Of a stretch of DNA of 64,000 nt, positions 31,157 to 43,287 are shown piece after piece; the first letter of the stretch is position 1; every line of letters starts with the position of its first letter. A model generated the notes under the pieces. The model ran no database searches. It worked only from the letters and a program-made list of their open reading frames with translations, and was not told where the DNA came from. This stretch comes from Undaria pinnatifida (Eukaryota; Sar; Phaeophyceae; Laminariales; Alariaceae): NCBI GenBank assembly GCA_012845835.1, contig JABAKD010000015.1, forward strand, positions 6,142,778 through 6,206,777. The letters are read 5' to 3'. Position numbers and translations under genes: made by a program.

Positions 31157-32740
31157 ATGCCTTTGGACGTACGGTGCTCTAAGGAGGTCGAGACGAGGAT
31201 CATGATCGACTGCGGCGACATTTGCGGGGGCTACAGTCGAGATGGAGGGGAACGAATTTGGTTGGGAAGGCAGCTCAGTTTCCGAGGACCACTATTAATA
31301 GGCCAAGACCCAGCTTGGTGCCCACAAGAGCATGGCTTGGTTTGCTGCAATGCAAGTACAGGATTTTGCCAAGACAGTCCTCCGTGGAGAGAATCCAATC
31401 GAGGAATGGACAGACGCCCAAGGGAGCGCTGCATTACCGACGACTCAACAATTCCTCGAGGGCATACTCCAAGAGATAGTCGGTCAGTTGAAATGGCAAC
31501 ACAGGCAAGCAATCCAGGTGCAGCAGGATAAGCTATTTAGAATTATGCCTTCAATACTAATAGCGTGGTCTTTGAAGGAAGGAAAAGAGATTGCAGGGAA
31601 TATGCGGAAACCAACCCAAGCGGGGAAGGTTGGAAGAGAAGGGAGATGCGGTAGAGCAGGGTAAGTTGCCGCCGCCGCCGCCGCCACCACCGGCGGCGCT
31701 GCTGCTCATCCAGCAGCAGCATAAGCAGCAGCCACCGGAGGTACGGGCGGCGGCGATAGAGTAGGTGGTTGAGAGGACGGAAAATCTGCGTGGAGAAAGG
31801 GATGGAAAAAAGGATGTTAGAGGCACGAGCAGACAGCCAGGAAGCAAAAGCCAACGAGAGCAAAGCTTCACCGTCTAGCAAGGCCCACTTGACGAAGAGG
31901 CCAGCGCGCGAGCATTCCGAATTGTTGGAGCACCTGCTACAACAGCAAGATACGGAGCGGGGGATTCAGCCCGAGCCGGGAAAGTTGGAAGAGGACGGAG
32001 TAGCGGTAGAGCCAGAAACGCCACCGCAATGGCCGGCGCGGCTACCGCTGTAGCAGTCGCTGGCAGCGCAGCCGCTCCCGCTGCCGCCACTGAAAACATT
32101 TGGCGAGGATGAGCAGGAGGTGGTTGTAGCTGAGAGAATGGCTGAGGCAGGTGAAAACGGTATGGTGGTTGGCGTGGAGAAAGAGATGGAAAAGGGGATG
32201 TTGAAGGTTGAGACGCGAGAGGAGGAGCAGGACAAGCAGGAAGAGCTGCAGCAGCAGCAGCAGCAGCAGAAGCAGCAGCAGCAGCATCAACAACAACCAC
32301 AGCTACCAGGTGCTGCCGCCCCAAACCCATGACCACCCCCATTGTCAGCAGAGAACGGGAGCAGGCGACGTGTAATCGGAGAAGGAAGCCCGAAGATCGG
32401 TTGGCATTGCGAGGCTGGATGGTGGTCGTGGGGATGATGATGAACGCGACAACGAGCGGGAGAGTGGATGGCATTATTTTCTGGTTTTGGTTTCGGAGGT
32501 GTAACAACAGTGTCGGTTGCGTGGGGAAAATGCAATTCGAAGGAGGGAGATAAGAGCGGTAGCGAGCAGGATGGCGATCATTGTAAGCGAGAAGGCATTG
32601 ATACGGAGTGGCCTTCGGGAAGGCTCGTGAGTTTGGGGCGTGAGGCGGCTTATCGACGTCTCATCCGGTCGTGGCAGACACGTGTACGCGAAAAAAGGCG
32701 ACTTCCTACGAGCTCCGAGACCCTAAGGCACGTATAGTTT
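31157..32740 (+). pseudogene. Q/E-rich low-complexity region, possible broken coding region
   Basis: Several plus-strand frames look coded but are interrupted: one at 31332-31664 (contains FAKTVLRGENPIEEW, QFLEGILQEIVGQLKW), one at 31769-32053 and one at 32120-32332 that runs into poly-Gln (CAG run near 32250-32290). The parts at 31640-31830 and 31978-32190 are a degenerate internal duplication (GGAAGGTTGGAAGAG / GGAAAGTTGGAAGAG; GGTGGTTG...GTGGAGAAAG). Frame changes between blocks and lack of splice sites suggest a decayed gene or a non-coding repeat. Confidence in any product is low. Confidence 0.35.
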
Positions 32741-32778
32741 TCGAGTACTAAAACTGGTATATTAGATATTACCCTGGT

Positions 32779-33177
32779 ATGATTTTTGAGCTGTCGAATC
32801 ATGCAGTACGTACTACAGCTGTGTGCTTGATGTGTGATAGCTCTGCCAACCAAGCGGTAACTACTAAAAAACTGGGTTTTAGGATAAATGAGGGATACCT
32901 GATGTTCGCCATGGATAGCGCTGTGGCTTGTGACAGCCAAATTTTCTGTCCTACGTACGACATTGTGGTACTTTGGCTCGTTTTTAATCAACCATTTTCC
33001 CTCGCGTGCCAAAGAGGCAAGGAGTTCGTCATCGCCGAAAACTTGTTTTTATTTCGGTCGTGCGAAGAATATACGACATTGATAAATAAACGGTTTATCG
33101 TAGCTGATACCTGGTACCTGGTATGTTTTTTGGTTGACCGAGGAGAGTTCACAGTACGTGTTTTCTTTCTTTGTTGA
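32779..33177 (+). CDS. Orphan single-exon ORF, 132 codons
   Basis: ATG at 32779 opens an uninterrupted frame to a stop at 33177, with hydrophobic stretches such as IVVLWLVFNQPFSLAC and WYLVCFLVDRGEF. No motif recognised, no splice signals, no neighbour on the strand. It could be real or chance in this AT-richer region. Confidence 0.25.
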   Translation: MIFELSNHAVRTTAVCLMCDSSANQAVTTKKLGFRINEGYLMFAMDSAVACDSQIFCPTYDIVVLWLVFNQPFSLACQRGKEFVIAENLFLFRSCEEYTTLINKRFIVADTWYLVCFLVDRGEFTVRVFFLC

Positions 33178-33539
33178 GTAGACGAAATGTTCAAAAATTG
33201 TGTTTTTCTGATGAAGGTTCTACCCTGAAGTTATGCCTGCACTGATATACCCAATAGTATGAGATTGTAGTTTATCGACTTATTGTCATACTTTGCTGGG
33301 CAATGATGGGTGATATGATTACGTTCAGCCCCCCCTCCCCCCCTCAACCCCCCACTTTTCTCATGCGTGTGAGCAGCGTGTAAGGTGCGGTATCTGTGTG
33401 CCGTACAAAATCGAATGAGCAGGGGGAATGGGTAGATGTAAAGCTTATATAATCCACAGGTGTTCACACGTTTTGTACGAACGTAGTATGCGAGCATTGT
33501 GAGTACAGACGAACATGGGCAACATTCCATATATTATTT

Positions 33540-33970
33540 GGAGGTGAAATATTGGTTGTTTTTGAGAGTATTTGATACTAAAACCTAGCGATTTTTCGTA
33601 TTGATTTCACTCTTAAATTTGGCTCGGCCGCAGTTTTGGAGTATAAAAAATATACGAAGCACATTACTTGAAGATTAAAAAAAGGTTGTTTTCGGGAGCA
33701 TTTGATGAAGCTTAATATGTTTTCGCCTTGATTTCAGTATTGAATTTGGATCGATCGTGTATTTGGTGAGTGTTACTTGGAGATGACATATTTCTTGTTT
33801 TTGGGCGAATTTGATAATTAAATTTGATTTTTGTCCGTCTTGATTTCAGTACTCGTATTGAATTGGATCGATCGCAGATTTGAAAAGTACTACTTGGCGA
33901 CAAAATAATGGTTGTTTTTGAGAGCATTTGAAAATGAAAATTGAGCTTTTTTCACATTTCATTATTGAAT
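33540..33970. repeat. Degenerate tandem repeat, about 4 units of roughly 115 bp
   Basis: The phrase TTGTTTTTGAGAG(T/C)ATTTGA followed by TTGATTTCA(G/C)T and ATCGATCG...AGATTTG returns about four times (near 33555, 33685, 33800 and 33910). Confidence 0.75.
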
Positions 33971-33974
33971 TTTC

Positions 33975-34312
33975 CAACATTTGGAGAATTCTGGGATTTG
34001 GGGGCGGCAACTTTTTGGCGAATTACTCAGGGCCAGCCCTGCGTAATCAGTCTATGGATTTCTCAAAACAGCCCATTAGTAGGAATCAGCTGAGCCAAAT
34101 TGTTTAGTTTATATTCTGCAAACTAGGTCTTTGGTTTTTCTAGCATCTGGAGAATTCCGGGATTTGGGGGCGGCAACATTTGAGTAAACTACCCGCTGTC
34201 AGTTCTACGTAGTCAGTCTATGACTTTCTCGAAACAATCCATTAGTGGGAACCAGCTGAGCCAAATCGTTTAGTTTATATCCTGCAAACTAGGCCTATGG
34301 CTTTGTCAAAAC
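33975..34312. repeat. Tandem duplication, about 168 bp x 2
   Basis: Both units contain GGAGAATTC(T/C)GGGATTTGGG, CAGTCTATG, AGCTGAGCCAAAT and CTGCAAACTAGG in order, starting near 33978 and 34146. Confidence 0.9.
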
Positions 34313-34412
34313 AGCTTTTAGTGGGAACCAGCCCAGCATTGCATTATGGACATTGGATGGTTCGCTTTGGATGAACGCAATTACGACTGCGCACACAAGC
34401 AGGGGGGATATT

Positions 34413-34746
34413 GGGTTTATGCTTGCGGCCAACTCTGATCTACTATATCTGTGCTCGCTGTATGTAACGGTGACATCTATCGAGTTGCGGGGGGCTTTTG
34501 TTCTCCCGAACGAGTACACTATTTTGATATGAAAACGTGACTCCGAGGCCTCGTATACCATATTTGACAACAGGGCAATACCCCGCATGTCAGTCTGCGA
34601 GCCTACTTTGAGTCTGTTTTGGTGCACGATAGCAATCATATTTTTTCCTATCTGTCTTCTTTTATCTGCCTGATGGCGCCTCGTCGGGTATCGAGAGCCT
34701 TCCCCCGGTGAGCTCCCCTGCACCAGGCATCAGGATAGTTGATCAG
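34413..34746. repeat. Dispersed repeat family R3, copy 2
   Basis: Closely similar to 30791-31128 throughout, same orientation. Confidence 0.92.
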
Positions 34747-34851
34747 TTTCCTCTTGCCATTTTCGTTGTTTGAGGTGATGAAATTGAGTCCATTGTTGAT
34801 TCGTCACCGTCTTGTGAAGACTCCGGGAAGGTGTTGATTGGGAGCTTCAGC

Positions 34852-35031
34852 ATGACAGTTACGTATCAGTTTCGTGCCGATCCGGGCAACTGGTCTGTTA
34901 TGGGATACCTAGTACTTGGCTGGCGTATTGATGATAGACTGTGAGCTCTTAGGTATGAGCTCACTTCTCAACTTGCCTCTACCCTGTTGGGACACCAATA
35001 CAATGACTTGAAACCTACCCTGTTTCGAGCT
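34852..35031. repeat. Dispersed repeat family R2, copy 2
   Basis: Second copy of the 28113-28293 sequence, with substitutions and indels. Confidence 0.9.
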
Positions 35032-37665
35032 AACGAACAAGCATTGCTTAATTGTTGGATATGACGGGATGGTGGGTTTTTGTTTCGTTTTTGTGCTTCC
35101 TCTGTCACATGGTAATATTTGGCGTTTGGTCTGATTGTCTTGCTACGCAAAATCATGAGGGGGGGAGTTGTGATATCATATCGCAGGTCTACTCGCAGAC
35201 ATATAATACTTGGTAGTGCAGAAGAATGATGTGGTTCAATATCTAACGACTTGGCGATTTGACTTGGGAATGTGAAACCTGCTGCCTTATTTTCAGTTGA
35301 TTTTGAAGGCTTTTCATGACGAGATGACAGTGAGGACGTAGGGGTGCTGGCTCTTCACTCGTACAAGCATACGATTGCCGACTCACGTTGCCTATGGCGG
35401 ATATTATACACAGTACGAATAACATGATGCGAGTTGCCTGGTAGAACACTTGTACAGTTGTAGTAACTTGGTCGGACACCGGGAGATGTTTAGCAGTATG
35501 ATGCTCTTCGTTTAAAGCAGATCGTGATTGCTTCGTACTATTACCCGATATCTGGTACGTATTCATAGCAGCATAGAATAAGATCGATAGAGATATATAC
35601 GGCACGCCGTTGTACAGCTGTTTCTTCTTAATTTGTGACATATGTAAACATGCGATGTTGTGTGATCTCTGGTACCTGCCAACCATTTACTGCTGTAGTA
35701 CCCGACATGGCATGATAAAGCAGCAGAGCAGCAGCAGTATCCTTTCTGGTACTTCTGCATTATATCATACCAGCACACTACGCGCATTGCATGATGACCA
35801 AGGCGGTTGGAATTTGATTTTTGGTTTTCGGGGAGTCTGTTGGAGCTGTCAAGGAAACGCAATGTTATGCTGTCAAGGAAACGCAATGTTACACAGCAAT
35901 GAACTAATTCGTGACGTACGTAGCAACCAATGATGAACTCACGACGTGTATGAAAGTACGTGGAAGTGTGGTGAGCTTAAGGCTTTATTTTTCCCCATCC
36001 GCCGGAGGACAAAAAAAAACAAAAAAAAACTCGTGATGCCGTCGGAACCATGCAGAATGCCTGACGCAGAAAGTGGACGCTTGGAACTCTGTATGGTTGA
36101 CTAGTTATATACGTGTGATAAACGGACGCGGACGGAGTAACAGCAGGGTGCCTGCAGGGCTGAAAGGGAATACTACCCGTTCTAGTGGTAGAAGTGTACC
36201 GCTTGTTGACCGGTCTTTCAATTGACGCGAGTTCTAGGGCGACTGACATAACCGCGAACTGGCATGTTTCCCGACACGGCATGCGAGATAATTACGACCG
36301 GATATCCAATGTGGGGCAGATTCTATCATCAAACCGTTGCACACGGAGGCGTTTTGTCGTTTGCATTCGCCCGTGGGGAGTGTATCTAGAAGTGGGCTGC
36401 TAGAGTTTGATTTGAGTTGTCCGGTTTAGAAAATTTGCCATCGGACATGTACTGTAGTTTTACTCTTACAGAGTACCAGGTACACAACAAAGGGGCAATG
36501 TTATCGGGCGCTGGGATTTTATATGAAGACGGTGCTATCATCCTTGTTTGAAGGGTGAAGGCTTTCCCAGCAGATTCCCGTTTGTTGGGTTTCCCCCTTC
36601 CCGTAGTTACTGGGTTATTTTATTTGTGAGATGTATTGTGAGCCTGAGATTGAGACATGCGGTATCGAGACTGACGTTCTACCTAGGAAATTCTTAAGTT
36701 GGTAGTATGCACAGGAATTAACGCCCATTCAATTGAGTTTATAAGCTCAACAGTAAGAGAGGACACCGGTTGTAACGGCATTTCACTGCACACTCTTTAA
36801 TTGGGATACAACCTAAGGGTAAGGTTTCCTAGTAACAACATTGGTATTCAGACTGCCGTTTACCTTGGCAATTATTGGCGATGGAACTTGGCATTTTGCC
36901 GTTTTACCCTGGTAATAGCCCTTTTTACGCAATTTGGGATACATACACCATTTTACCTGGCAACCTGTGTTAAGTTGTTCGGGACCTATCATATCTTGCA
37001 CCGAGTAGGGGGGCTGTTTGTCGTACTACGGTTCAGATACTGGTCTATGGATGTTTGGGCTTCCTAGGGTACGGGGAAACGATATTGGTGTCATCGAGGA
37101 GGGTTGCCTGCCTAGCGGAGGCACTCGGCGTCATATGATTGGATCTGAGACTCAAGTGTGTGGCATGAAGTGGAGGACAAAATGGTACCACTGATATCTG
37201 TGTGTGAAGGTCTGTGACAGAACGGTACCACCCGCGCGTGTGTTTGGTGGTAGTACGGTATATAATTATACTTCCCTCCTCCCTACGACAAAGGGGCATG
37301 CCACGCACCAACACAGCTTGCTCACTGCAGCAGAATGTATCAACACATGACAGGGCCAGATTTCTAAATTATCCGTCTAGGCAAACAATATGCCCAACAA
37401 CGTGTAAAAATGGCCGAAACTTGGCTTCTCAGAGTTTTTTCGTAATGGCTTAATTGTCGAATATGTTCCTTTTATTTTCTTTATTCCCTTACCAGGGGGC
37501 TTCACCGTGGCGGACTGCCACCCACCTTGGCTCCGCGCATGCCCGTAATTTCCGAGGGTGCATGATGTGTACTATGGGTACAGGATTACAGGTTAATCGA
37601 CGTTGTATATGCGACAGCACTGCCAAGGAGTACATTAAAAACAAGCATTGTTTGAACAAAGAGAG
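35032..37665. other. No supported gene
   Basis: Only short frames with no motif. A-rich runs near 36010-36030. One TACCAGGTA nonamer at 36474-36482. Confidence 0.4.
35846..35893. repeat. 24-bp tandem duplication
   Basis: GCTGTCAAGGAAACGCAATG TTAT occurs twice in succession, with a change at the end of the second copy. Confidence 0.9.
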
Positions 37666-37930
37666 ATATTATTAGGAATCGGGAACCGATACGAATAATA
37701 TGTTGTTTGTTGTTGATTGAGAGAATTCGGCGTTATGGCTCACAGTTTTTTTGGCGGAGTACGTACGTAGGTTACTTTGACAGAAGCAGATGGCATTGTT
37801 TGGTTGATCGCGCTGTGGAGATACCAAGTGGATACCGCACGGGACAGTGCTGGCAGACTGGTAGAGCACGCGAACAGACAGAGCTGTTGTTTTCAACTGG
37901 ACAGCGGTCGCTCGCTGGACCAGGTAATTC
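37666..37930. repeat. Dispersed repeat family R1, copy 2
   Basis: Same orientation and extent as 26648-26914, including the opening hairpin (here ...CCGATACGAATAAT) and the ACGGTCGCTC-like end with CTGGACCAG. Confidence 0.9.
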
Positions 37931-38234
37931 ACAAACCAAATTCTCAAAAAAAAAACTGGCAGCAGGTGCAATAAACCACAGCAACGAATTGCGTAATCCG
38001 GCACATAATGACGAACAAGAGCAACAGCAGCAGCAGCCCTCGCACAACTCTTACTAGGTACATGCGATTTCAACAAGAGCAAGAGCGGGAGGTGCGGCAG
38101 TTCGAAAACAGCAAGCAGCGTTTCCAGTATAATAATATGCATGCAATCATATTTGCACTATGATTTGAGCCGGTACATGAAACAAACCAAAAAAAAGAGA
38201 GGGGGAGAAGTAAAAATGTAACAGTTAGTATCGG

Positions 38235-38380
38235 ACAATGTACACACCGAGACTCGAACCCAGAGAAAAGAAAACAAAAAAACAAATTAAAAAAAAAGTG
38301 TGAATTCACGGAGATTCGAAGTCGTGCCCATTCGATTAACAATTGTTTGGAGTTACCCGTCAACCTACTACTTTTGTACT
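38235..38380 (-). repeat. Two B-box-like tRNA relics
   Basis: On the minus strand the region reads ...GACTTCGAATCTC... (near 38310) and CTGGGTTCGAGTCTCGG (near 38240), each like a Pol III B box, separated by T-rich runs that resemble terminators. No cloverleaf closes properly, so these are relics or SINE parts rather than tRNA genes. Confidence 0.4.
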
Positions 38381-39749
38381 ACTACTGCTGGGAAAAATCG
38401 TCGAGTTGTTATACCTACGAGACTACGCACTTCGTTTTTCGTAACAGAAAATTCGCAAAAAACACGATTTTGTAGCAGCTGTCACGACACGAAACGAGAA
38501 CGGCCGAGGCCGCCCACGGCAGAGTCGGAAGGGGCGAGCAAGGTGAGGCACTTCCAGGAAATAGCGCGCCGAGAGGTGGACCTCAGCTCGAGTTATCTCG
38601 AAGACGGCTCAAAATCTGGTCTAAATCGAACCCTTCGGCTGCTCTCGTGCAAGGGCCTATATATTTGTATATCTATAGACTACATGTAATAGTTATTTTT
38701 TTTTAGAGTACAGGGGTTTGGTCAGGAGTTTTTTTCCTCTCGGCCTCAGTATGGGATTCACGGAACTGGAAATTCTCGGTCAAATCGCTTCGTTCGAGCG
38801 CCGTCTTCGGGAGGCGGCTCCAACGCCCCTCACCCTGCCTTATCCGTTCCGCACCTCGATGTGAACGCGGATGGAGGCTGAGTGAGACAAACGAGACGTG
38901 AGCAAAAAAATGTATTTTGAACGGTACTCTCCAGTTATTCTTCGGATCTCGATGTATGGAGAAGTTGATAAAATAAAATTTGGCAAGACGTTATTTTCAA
39001 ATTGGCGTTATATTTTATCCCAAAACAAATAATATTTACCCTAAAAAAAATCCCCATGGTACCGCGGGAGGTGTCATAGTAGTGCATTTAATTATTGAAT
39101 TTCGGTAGGTACGTAAGTACACGGATAGAGGAGGCAAGCGCACGCATGACTAAAACGAAGAGGAGGTGATTACGATTATTACTGCGCCAGAAAAAGTCAT
39201 ACAGCAGCATTACGAGTGGCTGCGTCCCCGGCCTCGAGGGTGGTAGTTCGGGCACATCGACATAGCTTGTACTCGTGCAAGTAACATAGGTACGAGTAGG
39301 AGCACACACACTGATGCTCTATTACACACACGCTTTTTGTCTGACTCATAGCATGGGGAGGGTGTACCAAAAACAGGGAATAACATTTCGACACAAAAAA
39401 CAACGGGAAAAATCGTTCCTGTTGTTAAGCTGCGCCACGCGAAGGTCGTAGTAAGTAGTAGACGGAATCCACGGAAGAAAACAGTGGTATGCATTCGTCC
39501 CGGTATCGCATCGGCGGGTGGTGCATATCCCCGAGAAGACTCTATGGAGAAGTATACGCGGTGTGGGAGGCGTGCTTTGTTGTTGCTGTGGTGCCTCTGT
39601 TCTTCGTTGCTGTTTCGGTCGTTTGCCGCGGTCAACTGGAAAAGCGGTCGTGTTGGTACGTAACTGACGAATACTTTTGTCTTGCTTCCTACTTGACGTG
39701 CTTCTTGCTGCTGATTGCTGATTGATCATCACTAGTGAGTTATATAGAG

Positions 39750-39965
39750 CCGGTCACCCCGATGGTCTATCTAGTGGTTACCTTCGAATACTGCTAGCGT
39801 TGGTCCTTGAGTTCGATTCTCACCGTTGTGAGCTTTGACTCTATATGCAGAAATGCAAAAGTAGGATCAACTAAATGCTGAGAACGCGTAGCAGCGTGGG
39901 TAGGTACAATTCGACGCAAATCGACAAGGAAAGAAAACGCTGAATTATTCTCCCGATAAAAATTA
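39750..39965 (+). mobile_element. tRNA-derived SINE-like element, second family member
   Basis: Head CGGTCACCCCGATGGTC with A box TGGTCTATCTAGTGG (39763-39777) and B box GAGTTCGATTCTCAC (39809-39823). The first 25 bases align with the head of the SINE at 14848-15168 (CGGTCGCCCCGGTGGCGTATC). The tail ends in an A-rich stretch (GATAAAAATTAAG). No TSD identified, so the end is approximate. Confidence 0.6.
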
Positions 39966-40939
39966 AGGCATGTACCGTAGTGGGGAGGGGGCAGGAGGGC
40001 GCAATATGTGAACCCTGATCTGAGTTATACTACTACTGGGAGGGAGGGCGAGAGTAGTGCAAGGACAGCAAATGGGATGGGGGAAAACACAAATGCAATA
40101 CGAGAACAGATTTTCAGACTAGCTACACCAACAAGTAATTATAGCATACAGTGGGTGTATTCCGATTCAAGATCACCCCGTGACAAGCCGAAACAGGCGC
40201 TCATCGCTCTCATCTGTTGTGGGCAATATATGGCTGTTAGTATGCCGGGACATGGCGATTTGACCGCTCTCATGTCCTAAATGGCTTTATCTTTGACGCT
40301 CTTGGTACCAACTGTATAGATTCATCCTGAGGTCGAGCGTTTTGTACAAATTGCGGTCGCATGGCGAGTTTTTGCCCTACGCGATTAGTATGCAAAAAAA
40401 CCCGCGAAAATATCAGCGAACTTATGTTTTTACCCAGTAAGCGAATGAAATCGGGATTTTCAGCTTTTTTTTTGGTGTCGCATATAGCGACAAAGAGATG
40501 ATTATTGTATTTCCACGATTATTCGACCATTACGCGAGTCAAATACGCACTGTTTTGGCCTAATTTCAGGCTTTATTCCATGGTTATTATTTCTCGAGTT
40601 GTTCCCGTGTTAGTTCCATTTATTTTGTCGATTTGCTTTGAACACCCATTTTTGCTCGAAATTGTGCTTATGACCGGGGAGCCCTGAATCCTGGATACAA
40701 ATAGCTGTAATTCGTCCAATTATTTGGCGTTTGGTGCTGTGGTTGCTGTTCAAGTGTTTCCCATCCGTGCTTGCTCGGCACGCCAACCTGATATAGGCTT
40801 AAAATCGTTTTTTTATGCGACCTATCATGAAAGTAGCTGGTCGAATTGCGCTCGCATTGCGAATGTTTGCTGTATACGGAAGTATGCGAGAAAACCCGAG
40901 TCGGTCGAAACAATTGTGTGCTTAATGGGTCAAAGCCTA

Positions 40940-41560
40940 CCTGCCAATCACGAATAAGCCAATGGGGTCGGGACTGACACGCCGTGCGGGGAGGTATCGA
41001 CCCGAGAGATCATCGTCATAGTTGCCGCGTTGTTGGGTCTGTAGAGATTCGGAGGATTTCTGAACCGGGGATGGAGCCTTATCTCCCCCGTGTGCGACAG
41101 AACTGCCCCCCATTGGTTGGTGAGCCTCTACCATCTTCCTAGGGTGGGGCGGCGCTGTGAAGAGAACCAATCAGCGATTTTAGCCAACAGAGTTGGGGTT
41201 TCCACACCGTGAGGGGCGGTGACGACCCGAGAGAATTCGGTTTTATTCCTCGGATTTTCTAGCTTTTAGAGATATAGAATGACCTCTGGACCGGGGATGG
41301 GACCATATCGTCCCCGTGTGGAGCTGGCTCTATTATATACGACCCGCAGCCAATCAGAGATCGGCCGGCCCGTGGGGTTGGGAATTATTTCCACGCTGCG
41401 CGGGGAGGTATCAATCCTGGTGATATCCGTGTTCGTTCCCGGGTTGTCGGAGTTGTATATGTATGTGTGGATAGATTATGATCCTGGGATGGGACCCTAT
41501 CATTCCCAAATGACGGTTTCTTTATGTACGATCCCCGGCAAATGAGCGACCAACGCTCAG
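40940..41560. repeat. Three degenerate tandem units of about 200 bp
   Basis: Each unit contains a CCAAT(G/C)-type box, a GGGG(A/C)GGT(A/G)(T/A)CGACCC-like block, and then (A/C)CCGGGGATGG-A-CCATATC(G/T)CCCCGTGTG, a near-palindrome pairing GGGGAT with ATC-CCCC. Units start near 40950, 41190 and 41365. Confidence 0.7.
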
Positions 41561-42513
41561 ACAAAACGGCCATACCAGGTAATATATGTTTGTTTTTTTT
41601 GTAAAACTCGAGCCTGAAATTCTTAACTGCCAAATTCTTAGTTCAGTGCTATCGCGTACTACTAATAATTTCTACCAGATAGCAACAAGTAGCAGCATTA
41701 TAATAACATTCGAGGAATTGAATGACGAAGGCAGCGAAACCGTGAATCACGCCAAGAATATCGTCAGTAAGTCTCTCTACGATCAGACTATACACAGACA
41801 GTCGGTCTGCGAGCCACGGATCTAGATACACTCATGCATGGTCTAGCAGAAGCTGGCTCGGTGTGCGCCTCTCAGTGGCTACGTTGAGAGCATGCAGAAT
41901 ACATGGCCACCCCTTTGCTGGCCCTGGATGCTTGGCTGAATCAAAACATGGAGAAACGCACTCGAAACTTCTCTTCGTGGCCAGACTAGAGGGTCAGTCA
42001 GCGTAGGCTCGGGCTTTTCCGATAGAAATATGATGAAGCTCGGAATCAGATTTACGCAAGAAACGGCAGAAGTAAGTAGTCCACTGTTAGCCTACACCTG
42101 GTATCGACATCTTGGCATTACTTTACGTTCTACATGCGTAGACTACGTGTTGTGTGGTAACGGTGTTTACTCTCTATCGAATATTGAATCGAGCAAGTCG
42201 AAGTGCTGCCATGCCCGACCCCGAGCATGGGTGCCGGCATGCGGAGCCCTTGTATATACGTATTTATTGCAGAAAAAACTTGGTGGAAGGTTTTTCTGAT
42301 ACCTCTCTTAACATTTCTACCTGTAAACGTCTCACAATGTTTCACGATGGTTGGGATTGATATCGGCTAAACGCACTTATTTTCTAGTCCTTCTGTCGAA
42401 GTCGGCCTTTCATGGTTTCAGCTATAGCACCCCAAAACATCGGCCCACTTCATTTTTTAGTTTTCCCGAAATCAGCCGGCGCCGCGCATTCCAAGACATC
42501 ATTGTAGGAATTT

Positions 42514-42600
42514 TAGCACAACTGGTTGAACATCTGACAGACTTACGTCGATTTAGAGTCAGATGTCAAGCCCAAAATCGATTTCGCACCGCAATCAAGT
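42514..42600 (+). repeat. tRNA-like relic with expanded anticodon loop
   Basis: A box TAGCACAACTGG (42514-42525) is followed by a perfect 8-bp stem, CATCTGAC / GTCAGATG (42531-42538 and 42558-42565), with a 19-nt loop that could be an anticodon loop with an intron. The following T arm (CCCAAAATCGATTTCGC) is poor and no acceptor stem closes. Probably a decayed tRNA or SINE head. Confidence 0.45.
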
Positions 42601-42711
42601 AGTTTCAAGGCTATGCCGTAAATTCATCATGTTTTTCTACAAAATTCCAAATGTCCACGCCGTTTTTGTGAAGTAGACCCTGAAACTTCCCAGACGTGCT
42701 CTTTTGGGCTC

Positions 42712-43287
42712 ATGCCAAAATCGAAAGGTTTTTTTTTCTTCTTATTTGTTTCCGTTCGCGGTAAAAATGGTTTCCCTCGAGGCCCAAAGATCCAAAAATA
42801 TAGAACAAAAACTGTATCGCCAAGTATCCGACAAAAAAAAACACAAAATACCCTCGAAAATTCTGAGAGGGTTAATAAAACACGTGCCAAAACACAGGGT
42901 CTAACTCGCAGAAACAGCGTGGACTTTGGCCGGGCTCGAAAACTGTGCAACGAGCCCCTAGACGAGATTCGCGATTTTTCAGCGAAAAAAAGGGGGCGCC
43001 CTTATTCGGCATACAGCTGTACGAACGAGCATGATATACGAGCACAGAACACGGCTGATAAGAATAAAAAATCCTCACCACCCAAGCTGTGTTTCTTACG
43101 CGGGAGAGGGTGCGTTCTACATGAAATTCAGTACAACGGCTCCCGGATAACGAAGAACATAATGCTACTGAATTTTTCTCAAGCACGTGTCACACAACTT
43201 ACTATTCATATGAAGCGACATATAAATACGGGTGCGGGTCAAGAACGCTGGGCCCGCTCTATCTTCCCAATTTTGGCCGGCGCGTGA
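42712..43287 (+). CDS. Orphan single-exon ORF, 191 codons
   Basis: One of the longest clean ATG-to-stop frames outside repeats. It is very basic in its first half (RNSVDFGRARKLCNEPLDE is one segment). No motif recognised. A T-rich start region gives an odd Phe run near the N terminus, which argues against a real start. It overlaps the end of a minus-strand frame and has no splice partner. Confidence 0.25.
   Translation: MPKSKGFFFFLFVSVRGKNGFPRGPKIQKYRTKTVSPSIRQKKTQNTLENSERVNKTRAKTQGLTRRNSVDFGRARKLCNEPLDEIRDFSAKKRGRPYSAYSCTNEHDIRAQNTADKNKKSSPPKLCFLRGRGCVLHEIQYNGSRITKNIMLLNFSQARVTQLTIHMKRHINTGAGQERWARSIFPILAGA

Noticed and set aside
38235-38380. Functional tRNA genes on the minus strand
   Set aside because: B boxes and T-runs are present but neither sequence closes into an acceptor stem and proper anticodon arm.
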